This document shows, piece by piece, positions 1 through 10,823 of a DNA stretch of 64,000 nt. The notes under the pieces are model-generated. The model was not told the origin of the DNA, made no database searches, and was given only the letters and a program-made list of their open reading frames with translations. The stretch's first letter is position 1. Each line of letters starts with the position of its first letter. The stretch comes from Diphasiastrum complanatum (taxonomy: Eukaryota; Streptophyta; Lycopodiopsida; Lycopodiales; Lycopodiaceae). A program made the translations under genes and the position numbers. The stretch is taken from contig CM055113.1 of assembly GCA_029204225.1 (NCBI GenBank), positions 32,379,571 to 32,443,570 of the forward strand, in the 5' to 3' direction.

Positions 1-1085
1 CTGATCTGGTTAAGGCTTTTCGTAACTGACTTACATGAAAGACTGGAAAAACCTTACTGTTGTGTGGGAGTTCTAGTTCATAGGTGACCTCGCCTAGTCA
101 CCTACTGATAGTAAATGGACCACAATACCTTGGAAACAACTTAGCACACACTCCTGATTTGAGGGTTTTAGAGTCAACTGGGACTCTCAAGTAGACTTTC
201 TCACTAGTGGAGAACTACACATCCCATCTGTGTGGATCTGCATAATGCCTGGCTCGATCTTGGGACTGCCTAATGCTACGCGTAGCATGTTCTATCATCT
301 GGTTTAGGTCCTCTAAAAAGTTTCTGGCTGCTTCAACTTTTTCTTGTTTAAACCCTACAGCTATGGGTGAGCGTGGCTGAAAATCGTACATCAGCATAAA
401 TGGGCTGTATCCCGTAGCTGAATATTTGGTACTGTTGTAAGCAAACTCTAATATCGAGAGATACTCCTCCCAATTAGTCTGCTTCTGCTGACGTATGCAC
501 GAAGCATATCCTCCAACACTTGATTTACCCGTTCTGTTTGACCATCCGTCTGTGGATGGTTGGTGGTACTCATATTAAGTTTAGTATGGAGATGATGGAA
601 TACTGCCTCCAAACATTTCCAGTAAACTTACTGTCCCGGTCGCTGACTATGCTGGAAGGTAGACCGTACAATTTAAATAGCCCGTCTACAAACAACCTCG
701 CTAACTCTGGAGCTCTAACGGTTGTTTTGGTTGCAATAAAATGAGCCATTTTGGTCATACGGTCAACTGTGACCCATATAGCATCATTACCCTTTTGGGT
801 TTTAGACAGGCCTACTATAAAATCTATGGAGATACTCTCCCATTTACCAGCTGGTATTTCTAAGGGATGCAACAACCCTCCTGCCTTTAAACGCTCTGCT
901 TTGTTTACTTGACACTACTGGCAACTAGTTACATACTGATGGACGTCCTTTTTCATACTGGGTCAAAAAAATTGCCTACAAAGAAGCTCATAGGTCTTCT
1001 GTATGCTTGGGTGTCCCGCACTAGGATTGTCATGACATTCATATAGGACCTGCTACCTATAATCCTCTGAATTGGGGACACATAC
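1..1085 (-). pseudogene. Gypsy-A integrase (H2C2 finger and DDE core), decayed
   Basis: The minus strand encodes a Ty3/gypsy integrase, which inserts retrotransposon cDNA. The H2C2 zinc-binding region lies at about 960-1,085 and is broken by an in-frame TAG. The catalytic core shows the first Asp in IDFIVGL, the second in [10 protein letters not shown] (about 640-650) and the Glu in the QTDGQTERV-like stretch near 525. A KHSATGYSPFMLMY-type motif follows near 400. Copy 1 keeps a Trp codon (TGG) at a site where the second copy has TAG, and has lost reading frame near 490. Several other TAG stops are shared with the second copy, so they predate the duplication. Non-functional. Confidence 0.85.
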
Positions 1086-1670
1086 TCTATCTCTATAGAG
1101 CAAGTACTCATCCTAAATGGAATACTGTTTCCATTTGAATCCTTGAGTCAACTGACCCTCAACCGCTGGGGTTTGCTTGGGTAATACAGGCTCAGAATCC
1201 TCAACGTCATCTGACGACGTATACTCGGACTCATCATCATCCTCAACGAAAGCTGTCGTATTCTTGGATGAACTGGCACCAGCCCCGGAAACTTGTTCTG
1301 GAGTCTGTAACTGTCTGTTCTGGACTGAGTTCCAGATAGTAGAGAAGAATGCATCATGCTGGCATTTCCCTCTCAAGGACTCGAGTAACTCATTATGAAT
1401 CTGAGTAAAACTCAGCTTGTTTATCATAGGCATTATGCTACTGTATTGAATTTTCCATGCCTATATCTGATAGACATGTCAAACTCTTGCATCAACTCTG
1501 CCCAACGAGCTTTCCGACCTCTAAGCTCAGGTTGATTGCAAAGATATCTGAGACTCTCATGGTCTGTCAGGACCTCAAAGTTGGCACCATACAAATAATG
1601 CCTCCAAGTCTTAAGGGCATGGACTATAGAAAAGAGTTCCTTTTCATAGGCACTGTACCTAGTCCCTTGG
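1086..1670 (-). pseudogene. Gypsy-A RNase H fragment and acidic spacer
   Basis: Reading right to left, a GTRYSAYEKELFSIVHALK motif starts the C-terminal part of a Ty3 RNase H, followed by TWRHYLYGANFEVLTDHESL, a standard gypsy signature with the catalytic Asp in TDHES. A spacer of about 100 residues follows (PMINKLSFTQIHNELLESL, then an acidic Ser/Asp/Glu-rich stretch) and leads to the integrase finger. The N-terminal RNase H Asp motif and all of reverse transcriptase are missing. The frame changes near 1,433 between RNase H and spacer. The join to the gag zinc knuckle at about 1,670 is the scar of the protease/RT deletion. Confidence 0.8.
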
Positions 1671-2490
1671 GACACTGTCTGATTGTGTGTCCCTTGCCCA
1701 TACACACAAAGCACAAACGTTCTTGTTTAGCTTTCTCAAAATCATCTGGTTTTAAGGGCTATATGAGTGAAGGGCGTTTTCTGAGGAGCTTCACCTTTAA
1801 ATTTATCTTCTTTCTTTCTTTTTAAAAATTTCTTTTTAGATTGAAAGTCTTTCTGAGGAGGCTGCTCAAAAAGTGGTTGTTGTCTCGCCCTCTTCCTACC
1901 CACTGAATCATCATAGATTTGAGCATATCTGAGAGCTTGTTCAAGGGTAGTAGGCGAGTTTCTCTGGACCTCTACTTTACACTCATCTTTGAGGCCAGGG
2001 ACAAATCCCCTGATTTTCTAGTCATCCATATTTTTAATCTTTAAAATTGCTTCTCGATACTGCGAGATATATTGGATGAAGGACTTGTCCATTACTATTC
2101 TTTCCTAGGCTTCCCAGGCTCTATCGAGTTCATTTTCTGGTAGAAATTCTCTTAGGAAAGCCTCTTCAAAAGCTTTCCATGACCGGGGAGTCTGCCCAGT
2201 CTCCTGGAGATTTAACCACCACTTATAGGCCATAGGCCCTAAGGAAAGACTGGCCTCAATAGCTTGCAAATGGTCAGGGGTCTGTTTAAGAGCATGAATG
2301 TTCTTCCATTTGTTGAGGAAGGTTTGTAGAATATCTGCATTTTTATCCTTCTCTTCCCCATTAAAAGTAGGAGGTTTTAAATCTTTAAAAACACTCGGGT
2401 GAGACCGTAAAGTCTCACCTAAAACTCATGGAAGTGGAGAAGGGGATAACTGAGAAGTGGAGGGAAGGCTCTTTTTCGCGGAACTCAAAA
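1671..2490 (-). pseudogene. Gypsy-A gag with CCHC zinc knuckle, N-terminus deleted
   Basis: The minus strand encodes the retrotransposon gag (capsid) domain. Recognisable pieces are a LSKWKNIHALKQ-like helix near 2,300, a PMAYKWWLNLQETGQTPRSW motif near 2,200 and the gag tail. A zinc knuckle reads C-F-V-C-M-G-K-G-H-x4-C at 1,672-1,713 (spacing CX2CX4HX4C). A TAG interrupts the tail near 2,020. The first part of gag and part of the leader are missing: sequence corresponding to about 54,358-54,864 of the complete copy is absent at about 2,490. Non-functional. Confidence 0.8.
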
Positions 2491-3137
2491 TCAATCTGAT
2501 TTCAGGTGTGAAGCTCCAACAAACTGAGTATAAATCGGAAATTTACAAAAGGAAATCCAGAATTTTTAAAGTCCCTGCCCTCGCTGGTTGGACAACAACC
2601 TGTCTGGCCCGATTTGTCCAATTTACAACTCTAAAATCACCTCAAATCTTCGATTTGACCCAAGCCTATAGGTCGCTAGTCTATAGCAAGTAAGTTTGAA
2701 GCTCAAACTCCTGAGAATTCCCAGCAAACAGGGATGAATTTTCACCTTTTCTCCTCTCTGTCCAGCGCTGACCCTGCTACACTAATTCAGATTAGAACTT
2801 GCTATAATCTACTCAAAACTTCATACAAATTTCAGAGTTGAGGGCTGTCTATACAGTGATGGATCTGCCTATCTTTTCCCCTTGAGATTCCACTCAGATA
2901 ACAATGTTTTACACTAAAAAATCAGAAGTAATTATCTGATTTTGCAGCGATGGAACTACCCTTGAATTCTGGTTCGGATTCTGTCAAAAAAACAAGTAAA
3001 TCCACCAAGATTTCCTCAGTAGGAGACTGTTCCTACAGCGAGTCTCCTCCTCTATTTCTTTCTAAGAACTTGAAGAAGTTCTGAGCAATCTAGCTACTTT
3101 CTCCACTGCTGAAAACTGAGTTCCCTAGGATGGAGAT

Positions 3138-3150
3138 GGCTCTGATACCA
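3138..3150 (-). other. Initiator-Met tRNA primer binding site, Gypsy-A copy 1
   Basis: The plus strand reads GGCTCTGATACCA, whose reverse complement TGGTATCAGAGCC is the standard plant initiator-Met primer site. It lies one base from the LTR start, as expected for the 5' LTR of a minus-strand element. Confidence 0.85.
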
Positions 3151-3151
3151 G

Positions 3152-3509
3152 TGTAATAGATCCTAACACCACAGTAGGGCAAACACTAACTGATCCACCC
3201 AACCTTGCCTACTCCCAGATATAGAGTAAGCCCCACCTAGCCCAGAGTGAGAACTGGTAGCATGCTACTGCCAGGTGTCGGCCACGTGTCACTGACGTGG
3301 CCGACTGCACGTCGGGACCCAACTGGGGGCCCTATCTTGCTGATAGGGTCCCTAGGCTGTGTTAGGCCCGCCATGGCTATGGACCGTGTTGGGGCACACT
3401 ACTCACACTATCTTGCCCTGTTGGTCATGTACGTTGGACACGACCCTGACTATGGTATCTAACCTATCTGTGTTCTCTAGGGTTCGGCACTGGTTACGAG
3501 CTCGTAACA
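3152..3509 (-). repeat. Gypsy-A 5' LTR, copy 1
   Basis: 358 bp, beginning TGTAATAGATCC and ending CTCGTAACA. It is colinear with the LTRs at 51,288-51,645 and 55,517-55,874. By eye it differs from the latter at about 7 positions. The next five bases (3,510-3,514) are ATGAC, the target duplication seen on both sides of the complete copy. Confidence 0.92.
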
Positions 3510-3514
3510 ATGAC

Positions 3515-4830
3515 ACATGGCAAGATGCATTCAATTTTAAAGTGATCTTAAATGTGCCATTGTCCAAGTAGCAATACTCAATATTCTCAAGACTTCAAGT
3601 TTCAAGGGCCTTGAGGCTTGAGGCTTGGGCCCTAGGGCCTCGCCTAGATAATACAAGCTGGCAAATGCCTTAAGGCTCAAGCTTCAAATTACAGGCATTA
3701 CTTGAACTCTGTCCTTAAAAAACCGATTTTTTGATAATTGAATCCTAAAATTTCCTGTATTTTTCAAAAAGTGCAGTATTTTATCCTGCCATGTATACAT
3801 GTGAGAGGCACATTTTCTTGTAAGAAAAACCCTTATAGTCTAAAATCTTGCATATTTCTTAAGCACTCGGTTTTGAAGACTTTTTGATCTTGTAATATTT
3901 TTCTTATACCGGGCTTTCATCAAAGTTGTCGGTTCCATTCTTGGGAGATGTCGGCTTTCCCGATCGCTGCCACACCCTCTCTCGAACCAAAAAAATATGT
4001 AGCCAGGCACTACAGGGCCCTGCTATAGTTCGCGAGAGAGGTATTACTCTCTGCTCCCTCATCCTCTTGCAAAATAACTTAGTCTAAGTATTGTACTGTA
4101 CCCAGCAAATTGAAAAGTTAATGAAGACTCCTGAGCTGTAGGGTCAGAGTTCGCGGGCACTAGGCAGATGGATTTCCGGCTCAATTATTTATTCTTCTAT
4201 TTTTTTTTTCAGAATTTTCTGACATGTACTAGTAAATAGCCTCCGAATGACTGTAGGTGCCACGCAGGTCTGAAGGTTATGAAAAAAGGACTCCCCACCC
4301 TTCCACAAACCACCAGCCAGTTCCTCCTGAGAGATGACTGAATAAAAACCCCACAGATAAACTGTGGACTCTGAGCTCTCCTCAGTCTGACTAGAAGGCA
4401 GATGTGGCTTTGTTGTCCCTCATCAAAACCGATGGCTGCCAGTAAACCATGACCAAAAGGCAAAAAATGCCTAAGAGCCCAATCCAAGCTTAAACTTATT
4501 TTATCTAATTATTTTTATTTTTTTTGAAAGGGGGAGATTTGTTTAACTTCATCCTCAAGATCATAACCAAAAAAAATAAAAGGTACATTCTTACAAAGGT
4601 AAGAATACAACCATGAACTCTAAATTCACAAGGTCAATATAGAAAATTAAAATTAATAGGGAGACTATACTATTAAACAAGTACACACAACCAAACAAGA
4701 TTTACCTTGATTCTAAGGTTGTGATAACTTACCCAAATACAGCCACCTTCCCAAGTAAAAAAATACCCAACACAAAGGCAGAAAAGGGAACGTGTGCACC
4801 TTTAAGAGAATCGACGGCTCTGATACCAGT
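3515..4830 (-). mobile_element. LTR-D element internal leader, copy 1 (no coding capacity)
   Basis: This stretch recurs at 25,385-26,587 and 55,880-57,190. It lies on the internal side of an LTR-like sequence, with an initiator-Met primer site at 4,816-4,828 (GGCTCTGATACCA on the plus strand). I see no conserved gag or pol motif. An open stretch at 4,209-4,487 (minus) is not open in the 26-kb copy. The left part (3,515-3,660) holds short GGCTTGAGGC-type repetitions. Best read as the 5' leader of an LTR retrotransposon whose coding part was deleted. Confidence 0.6.
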
Positions 4831-5190
4831 TGTTACAACTCCCTAGGATCATCGACTGCTTTGAAGGTTCCGCACACCCCATACCAATGACGACACACCG
4901 TAACCGCCCAACCATAACCAACCCACCCCCATGCCCTCGAGCAATCGACATAGTCATGCCCGGTCAAGCCTCCTACGATAATTGGCGTCCCATACCACCA
5001 GCCATCGCACTCGGCTCTCCCTAGCACACATCTCCTGGCTTGGAGATACATCCTGGCCAATGCACGTGCTCTCCATCCATCAACTCCCGGGTAGACTGAG
5101 TGAATGGAAAGAGGGAAACCCCACCACTATATAGGCATAGCACAGTGGGTCCCATCAAGCACGATCCTGCTGGCGACACGTGACCACCTA
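4831..5190 (-). repeat. LTR-D, copy 1
   Basis: The sequence begins TGTTACAACTCCC directly after a primer site. On the minus strand it contains a TATA box (CCTATATAGT, plus-strand 5,126-5,135), fitting an LTR promoter. It is repeated at 26,588-26,945 and 57,191-57,550. The outer end is uncertain; similarity between copies stops near the CACCTAGGAT motif. No partner 3' LTR is visible. Confidence 0.6.
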
Positions 5191-5284
5191 GGATGGTGAG
5201 GTGTGGCACCAAAACATGTCGATAACTCCAGTCCTGCGTCATGCCCCTTGTGAGGCCGTCATTGAAGGGCGTACCGTTATGGTA

Positions 5285-5760
5285 CATAACATTGAGGATG
5301 AGGTCATGGCACATGTAGAAGGGCAAAAGACAGAGGAACTATTGGTGTTGGAGGTGAATAAGGGTCTGCTAATTGCAGAGCTAGAAAGGATGGGGTTTGT
5401 TGTTGTTACGGTCACTAGGACTTGGTGTTTCAGCAAAGTTCGGAGTGTTGAGAAGGCTTTGAATTGGATGTTGGACTCTGAGGATCATCTGGATATTGAT
5501 GAATTGCCTAAAGTGGCTGTGAGCAAGGCAGAGTTTCCTAAGGACGAAGGCTAAGTCACAGGGGTTGAACGGAAAAGTGTGGCAGGAGGAGCAAATTTGG
5601 ATTGGGATGGAGTTGTACGCCAAAAGGCTTGAGGAAGACCAAAAGCAGATAATAGCCTTGAGGAAGGCTGGAAAAGAAGAGGAGTCAGAGTGCAGAAATG
5701 AAGCCTTGCAATTGTGGAAACATTCTATGGTGGATCAAAGTGAAATTCAAGAGGAATCTT
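5285..5760 (+). pseudogene. UBA-domain protein fragment (UBXN1/At1g04850-like), copy 1
   Basis: Residues reading LIAELERMGF, then CFSKVRSVEKALNWML, then DSEDHLDIDELPKV resemble a UBA domain of the plant family in which the UBA ends in a WxxEHEDDPDIDE-like tail. After a stop at 5,552 and a frame change, a charged helix follows (WIGMELYAKRLEEDQKQ, then IIALRKAGKEEE). It matches the coiled-coil region after the UBA in UBXN1/SAKS1-like proteins, which bind ubiquitin chains. The arginine/lysine-rich link between the two blocks is missing. There is no ATG at the start of the open stretch (GTG). Introns are absent within the fragment. The second copy is at 57,645-58,120. Family assignment is by motif memory only. 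Confidence 0.55.
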
Positions 5761-7074
5761 TGTCTTGTGACTTGAAGATCTGGTCAGCAACGGGTTGCAT
5801 CAACAAAAGGATCTTGATTCATTTTCAATATTGCAGAGCACCAAAAATCAAATGGACAACCAGCCATAGCTCAATGGAAAATTATTTTGTCACTCACCAC
5901 CATAAGAATTTTGCATCTATTCGTCAAGTGGGAGATTGCTGGGAATTGTGCCCATGATACATCCATGGGACTCATTAGTCACATATGACAAGTATTCATC
6001 ACAAAATAGAGCTACAAAACTAGATGACCCTGGCCAGAAAACAGTTGTGCCTCTGAAAAGTGGCGTAGTGGATAAATAGGATTAGCAATATTAAGCTTTC
6101 TTGAATTTTTTCTCTTAAGCAGTATCTTGTTGTATAAGACAACACGTTGGAATAACTCAGACTACAGCAATTTTGGAGCTCTATCTCCTGTGCTTCTTGG
6201 AATGATCAGAGGGAGATTGAGAGAGCTTGTATATCGTGTCTGTATCCTTTGGCTGTTTTCTTTATGTTTGATGACTACCAACAGTCTGTCTTGTCTGCAT
6301 AGATTGAATCTGTTTGTGAGCGCTAGTCTGATACAACAAGCAGACAAATGAAAGCTTCAGTGTGGGAAGTAATGACACTGGACAGGTGAGTGGTCATTGA
6401 GTACTACACGCAGCAGTTACGAGCCAAATTGACAGAGAAAAGTTTAGGTGAGTAGATTATGTATGTTAAACCACGGGTAACTTATTGTAAGTTATGTACG
6501 TATTTCTAATGCGTTAGAATCAAGCCTGCATGTACCTATGGAGGATCTGTACAAGATTGCGTCTATCAGAAGTGAAAGACACAGAGAAAGAGTTATGCAG
6601 TTCAGCGTGTGTTTCATTTCTGCATCACTATTTTTTACTTGTGCGGATGGTGCGATATGCAGATCAAGTTGTGTGCGCTTTGTCCATAAAAGAAATCAGG
6701 AGAGATCTCAACATGCGCTGCATGAAGCAGTCCTCGACAAGCGAGCATGAAGGCAAACAACAACCATTGAGCATAATGCCATAATGTCCAATATTGTTAC
6801 AAACTGAACCAAAAGAAAGGCAGGTATCTACGGATCAGACGACGCCAGATAACACGATCACAATCACGTAATACAAAACCATAATGTTTTTCATATTATC
6901 ATAGCAGCAACATCATTACAATTAAGTATACAAAGTGATCAAAACAGCATCACACTAGTCCTAACAACGGCATTCACTATACTATTATAACAAGGTTCTT
7001 CGTCATTTATAGGACAAATGACATGAGGAAGCATATGCCGATTTCATAGAATAAGATGCAGATAACCATGAATC
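5761..7074. other. 3' flank of MAQDQ gene copy 1, no recognised gene
   Basis: Nothing here looks protein coding. The right-hand 1 kb (about 6,065-7,070) is conserved beside copy 3 (36,087-37,085, inverted) and copy 4 (58,425-59,429); copy 2 keeps only a deleted version (31,260-31,390). It therefore travels with the MAQDQ gene as its 3' flank. Open stretches at 6,127-6,351 and 6,530-6,784 vary in frame between copies and show no domain. Confidence 0.6.
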
Positions 7075-7425
7075 CTAGACCCAACATCCAGTCCCCTGAC
7101 CAGGCACAGTGACGCTCTTGATAGGGTTACCTTCGACAACACCCAGGCACTTTTCATGCTTATCGTAGAAGCTAACAACGAATTTATCGTATTCCGTCTT
7201 GAACTTGAAGCTAACCGTGTTATTGTGTAGCTCATGCAGGTTATCGGTGTACAATGTGCCGGTAATCGTCTCCAGTCCAGCAGAACTAGTGTCAACTATG
7301 GCAGAGCCTGCAAAAGTTTTGCTCTCCTCATGTATTTTGAGAGCCAGGAGCTTGATGCCGCTCACCGCCTCTCCATGGACATGACCCTGATAAAGGTACC
7401 TTTTGCTTACTTGGTCTTGCGCCAT
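7075..7425 (-). CDS. MAQDQ gene copy 1, unknown 116-aa protein
   Basis: The frame starts with ATG at 7,425 (MAQDQVSKRYLYQGHVHG) and ends at TAG 7,075-7,077 after PGQGTGCWV. I do not recognise the family. The protein is small and soluble-looking, with no signal peptide or membrane segment. It is rich in alternating hydrophobic stretches that suggest beta strands (SGIKLLALKIH, NTVSFKFKTEYDKFVVSFY) and has Cys residues only near the C-terminus. This copy carries HEESK, HEKCLGVVEGN and a premature-looking TAG where copy 3 reads Tyr-Asp-Ser-stop. An in-frame open extension upstream contains low-complexity Ser/Leu from CT-rich repeats and is better taken as 5' UTR. The four copies share promoter and flanks, so they arose by segmental duplication. 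Confidence 0.65.
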   Translation of the reverse strand: MAQDQVSKRYLYQGHVHGEAVSGIKLLALKIHEESKTFAGSAIVDTSSAGLETITGTLYTDNLHELHNNTVSFKFKTEYDKFVVSFYDKHEKCLGVVEGNPIKSVTVPGQGTGCWV

Positions 7426-7787
7426 GCTTGAAATTAAAGTAGAATGGGTTTGAGGGATGAGCTTAAGCGAGAGTAGTAGCAGTACCGACGACTCCTGAGA
7501 GACCAGCGAGTGAGTGAGAGAGAGTGAGAGAGTTGTCACTCCTGAGATGAGACGAGTGAGTGAATGAGTGAGTGAGATCAGGCTATAAACTGCAAGAAAG
7601 TAGCCCCTACGTGAAGAAGCCATAAACTTTATTCAGGAAGATATACTTTTCGAAAAAATTAGATGCCAAAGTAAACTTTAAACTTTATTAAGTAAGAATA
7701 TACACTCTTGGAAGAAAGTTAACTGGCAGAGCTTAAAATGCTCTTCCACTCTGCCACACACTCTCTAGTCATATTCCAAATGGTGAA

Positions 7788-7822
<35 letters not shown>
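7426..7822 (-). promoter_or_regulatory. Putative promoter/5' UTR of MAQDQ copy 1, with (GA)n tract
   Basis: Upstream on the minus strand lie a CT-rich leader with CACT/CTCA tetranucleotide repeats, a TTTATAG TATA-like motif (about 7,583) conserved in all copies, AATAAACTTT-type repeats (about 7,605-7,700) and a (GA)n microsatellite of 32 bp at 7,791-7,822. This order is the same in all four copies. Promoter function is inferred from position and conservation only. Confidence 0.4.
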
Positions 7823-7824
<2 letters not shown>

Positions 7825-9350
7825 GATCACATTGGGCTATTTGAATTCAATAGCATCGATATGCAAGATCAAAATGGGCCCACATTATCTCTAGACATTC
7901 AAAATGTAGACTCATGTCTATCCATGGCCGCAAAATCACAAATGCAAAAAGCATCATTCTTGAATGTGCATGACAGAGAAGATGAGAGCCTGTACAATTT
8001 TCAAAATTGAGATAGATTCATCATAGGTAATCAACACACATTTTGCAATCCAAAGTGTGTGTGCTCAAATTTTGAAAAAATAGGTTCGATGAGGGAGAAC
8101 CATCCTTGGCATGCAAAGATCTGTTTTTTTTTTTGTTTTTAAAATGTTTGGACTAGAGCATCTGCAATATATTCATCTACCAAATGGCAATTTGAGTTTT
8201 TCAAGTATTGGCTTTAAAATTGTGCATTGATGACGAACCAAAGCTAAAATCCACACTAATAATTTGCTCTCTTCTTTCAATAGAGGTTATTGTACTAGAA
8301 ATACTATGTGCACACAATTGAGATCCACTATTACATATTTTTTGAAATTGGAACGTTGCACTAAATACAAAAATGCCAATACATGCTATGTTGGTTTTTT
8401 TTTTAATTAGCTTTTCATTTGTAACATCGTATGGTACTTTTACCTTTTCACAATGCTAATTAGAAATCGTTATCATTTGGTCTGAATATGGTCACTTGAG
8501 TTTGTAATCACATTCAATTGATTTGAAAACAATAACATCGACTTGCAAGATTAAGAATGGGCCCACAAATTCTCTAGAAATTCAAAATACAAATTAGATA
8601 TATCTTTGGCCACATAATCCCACATGCAAAGAGAATCATTCTCGAATGTGAATGTGTCGACAGATAGTGTGGAGCAATATGAGAGTCTATAAAAATTTCA
8701 AAATTTGTTACCAACACTCATTATGATGTGCTCACATTCTACAATCAAAGTGCATGTGCTCAAATTTCCAAAATAGGTTGATGCGGTAAAACCATCTTTG
8801 ACGTGCAAACATTTGCGCTTTTTTGTTTTTTAGAATGTTTTGACTTGAGTAGAACATCAATATATTTGTCTACCGAAAAAAGACAACTAGAGTTTTTCAA
8901 GTATCGGCTTATAGTAAATCTTATCTCTAACGTGCATCAATAATGAACCAAAACTAAAATCTACACTAACAATTTGCTCTCTTTTTTCAATGAAGATTAT
9001 TAGAAATACTATGTACACACACACATTTGAGATATTTTGTAACATATTTTTGAAACTAGATTGTTGCACTAGATACAAAAACACACGCTACATGCTATCT
9101 TGTTTTTCATTAAGTTTTGTATTTGTGTCAAATGGTACTTTTACCATTTCAAATGGTAATAATAACTTGTTATCATTTGGTTAAATATAGGCACCTATGT
9201 TTGTAATCATATGGGCCGATTTGAATACAATAACATTGATTTACACTGAATCAAGATGGGTCCACAAAATTTCTAGACATTCCAAATATAGACATGATAT
9301 CCGGCCTGACTACAAAATCAAAGTTTTGACGTTCTACTAGTAAATTTTTT
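7823..9350. repeat. ~700-bp tandem repeat, about 2.2 units
   Basis: Three units start near 7,823, 8,511 and 9,212. Each opens with a variant of GATTTGAANNCAATANCATCGA, then GCAAGATNAANATGGGNCCAC, then a TCTAGACATTCAAAAT-like stretch. The middle part (GACGAACCAAAGCTAAAATC, AATTTGCTCTCTT) repeats at 8,230 and 8,943. The third unit breaks off near 9,350. Further pieces lie at 32,232-32,985, 34,401-35,211 (inverted), 39,150-39,305, 41,701-42,111 (inverted) and 43,020-43,520 (inverted). No coding potential. The following 9,350-9,730 is AT-rich with nothing recognised. Confidence 0.75.
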
Positions 9351-9732
9351 GAGAGTTTCACGAGTTTATTTTCTCCACGATTCAACAGAAAAGTAGCATA
9401 TGGTGTGCTATCCTTTTCATGCCACAACATGATTTTTTATGAAGAAGAATCGTGGATTGGTAGATAGTTAAAAAATTGACTATTTATCAAATTTTAAATA
9501 CTTCCATCACAAGACACTTTGCAACTTTTTAAATACAGATTTATCTTTATTATGAAAAAATGTTCATGAAGCTATAAAAGCTAGCATGTTGGCATGTTGG
9601 TCTACAAAAGAATGTAACTGTTTATAAACAATGATAGATAAAATGGATTCTTTTTTGAGAGACATCGACTACCACACTGATGTGCTATCAAATTGGATCC
9701 AGAAAAGAAAGTTTGATTTTTTATTTTTTAAA

Positions 9733-10160
9733 TTAAAAAAAACTATAAAATAAATTTTTTTCTCCTTGTGCATGCTTCTTCTTGAAACACTCGGATGCAA
9801 AGGGCCCCTTCTTAGATTTATCCTTCTTACCCTTCTTTGAGCTTGATTGGCGTTCTTCATCCTTTGATGGATCACCTCCTTGTTGCTTGTTGGATTTTTT
9901 TTCCTTTTCACTTGCCTTTGATGGAGAAGTTTGCCTGCTCATCACCCTTGTGCAAGGAAAATGAATCCATCCTAGCTCTGGCATGTTGGAACGTACTCTT
10001 CTGGGCTATGAGAATAGTTTGGAGCTTCTCAATGGATGGAAGGAATTCTTGATAACAAAACTTAAACAAGATTGGAGTATTCATCTCCCAATCCATTCAA
10101 GATGACATGGAGAATCTCACTCTCCTTTATCTTATCACTGATGATCTAAGGAAAAGTCGA
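9733..10160 (-). pseudogene. Copia-type gag (UBN2) fragment
   Basis: The minus strand reads KIKESEILHVILNGLGDEYS near 10,130, the (V/I)LNGLGxEY motif of plant Ty1-copia gag (UBN2) proteins. After a TAA and a frame change it continues as KLQTILIAQKSTFQHARARM, matching the helix with L-HEARL in this family. A lysine-rich tail follows (GKKDKSKKGPFASECFKKKH) where a zinc knuckle is expected but incomplete. Frames are broken at least twice. It lies inside the 2.6-kb segment missing from the second duplication copy. Confidence 0.5.
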
Positions 10161-10368
10161 TTAGCCTATCAAAAAACAGGCCATTCCCAAAGTGACCTTG
10201 AGAATTGAGGACTTAGCTGTTCAAAGTCGACTACTACCTTTTGAGAAGTGGAAAGGAGGTTAAATGTGTGTGACTCATCACAAGTGCCAATGTGTTATTT
10301 CAAACTGAAGAATGAAGAAAAGGAAAAAGAAAAAGAAAAAAGTGTGACCTTTCTTTTTACATCAAAAA

Positions 10369-10381
10369 TGGTATCAGAGCC
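10369..10381 (+). other. Initiator-Met primer-site-like motif
   Basis: TGGTATCAGAGCC on the plus strand follows ACATCAAAAA, as in many plant copia leaders. No LTR pair is visible, and the nearby gag fragment is on the other strand, so this may be a remnant of a separate element. Confidence 0.4.
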
Positions 10382-10823
10382 TATCTAAGTGTTTGACGAA
10401 TTTATCATCCAAAGTTTTCAATTTTTCATGAAAATCTAGATTTAAAAGAATTTTTTTTGGTTTTTTACAAGTTTACAGAATTTTGTGGCCAACTTAAAAA
10501 TTTGTAACTTGCTCAATACTAAACGGAATTTAGAAAAGATTATATGGCTAGAAAGCCCTTTCAATGACCTACAATAGTATCTATTCAGATTGAATTACAA
10601 AGAATGAAATGTTGGGTGGAAATCAAATAGAAAAAGAGCAGAAAAATAAAAAAAAAACAAAAAATACAATCACCACTCATGTTTTGGACGTTTTTGGACA
10701 TAACTCTCACAAATCACATCCATAATGCAAAGCTAACCCTAGCATGCAAAGATCAAGATGCCTAATGCATTCTATCCACAAAATATGAAAAAAATACTAA
10801 CAAGCAAGATGAGAGTGCATTGC

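Larger units (their letters stand above)
1..3509 (-). mobile_element. Gypsy-A chromovirus, copy 1, truncated by window edge
   Basis: This is the right (5') part of a minus-strand Ty3/gypsy element equivalent to 51,887-55,874. Reading leftward it shows the 5' LTR (3,152-3,509), primer site, leader, gag with zinc knuckle, RNase H, an acidic spacer and integrase. The chromodomain and 3' LTR would lie left of base 1. Compared with the complete copy it has lost about 500 bp spanning the gag start (joined near 2,490), and it keeps about 30 bp of gag near 2,140 that the other copy lacks. Protease and reverse transcriptase are absent from both copies. It cannot be autonomous. Confidence 0.9.

Noticed and set aside
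4209-4487. 92-codon minus-strand open stretch in the LTR-D leader
   Set aside because: Not open in the 26-kb copy and no domain; probably chance.
5021-5326. 101-codon minus-strand open stretch conserved at 57.4 kb
   Set aside because: Spans the LTR-D promoter and part of the UBA fragment on the opposite strand; conservation is explained by the recent duplication.
7199-7431. Open frames on the strand opposite the MAQDQ gene in all copies
   Set aside because: Shadow frames in other phases; no start context or domain, and the minus-strand frame with its leader is more coherent.
7427-7623. N-terminal extension of the MAQDQ frame, Ser/Leu-rich like a signal peptide
   Set aside because: Derived from CACT/CTCA repeats, differs in frame and length among copies, and a good ATG lies at MAQDQ; treated as 5' UTR.
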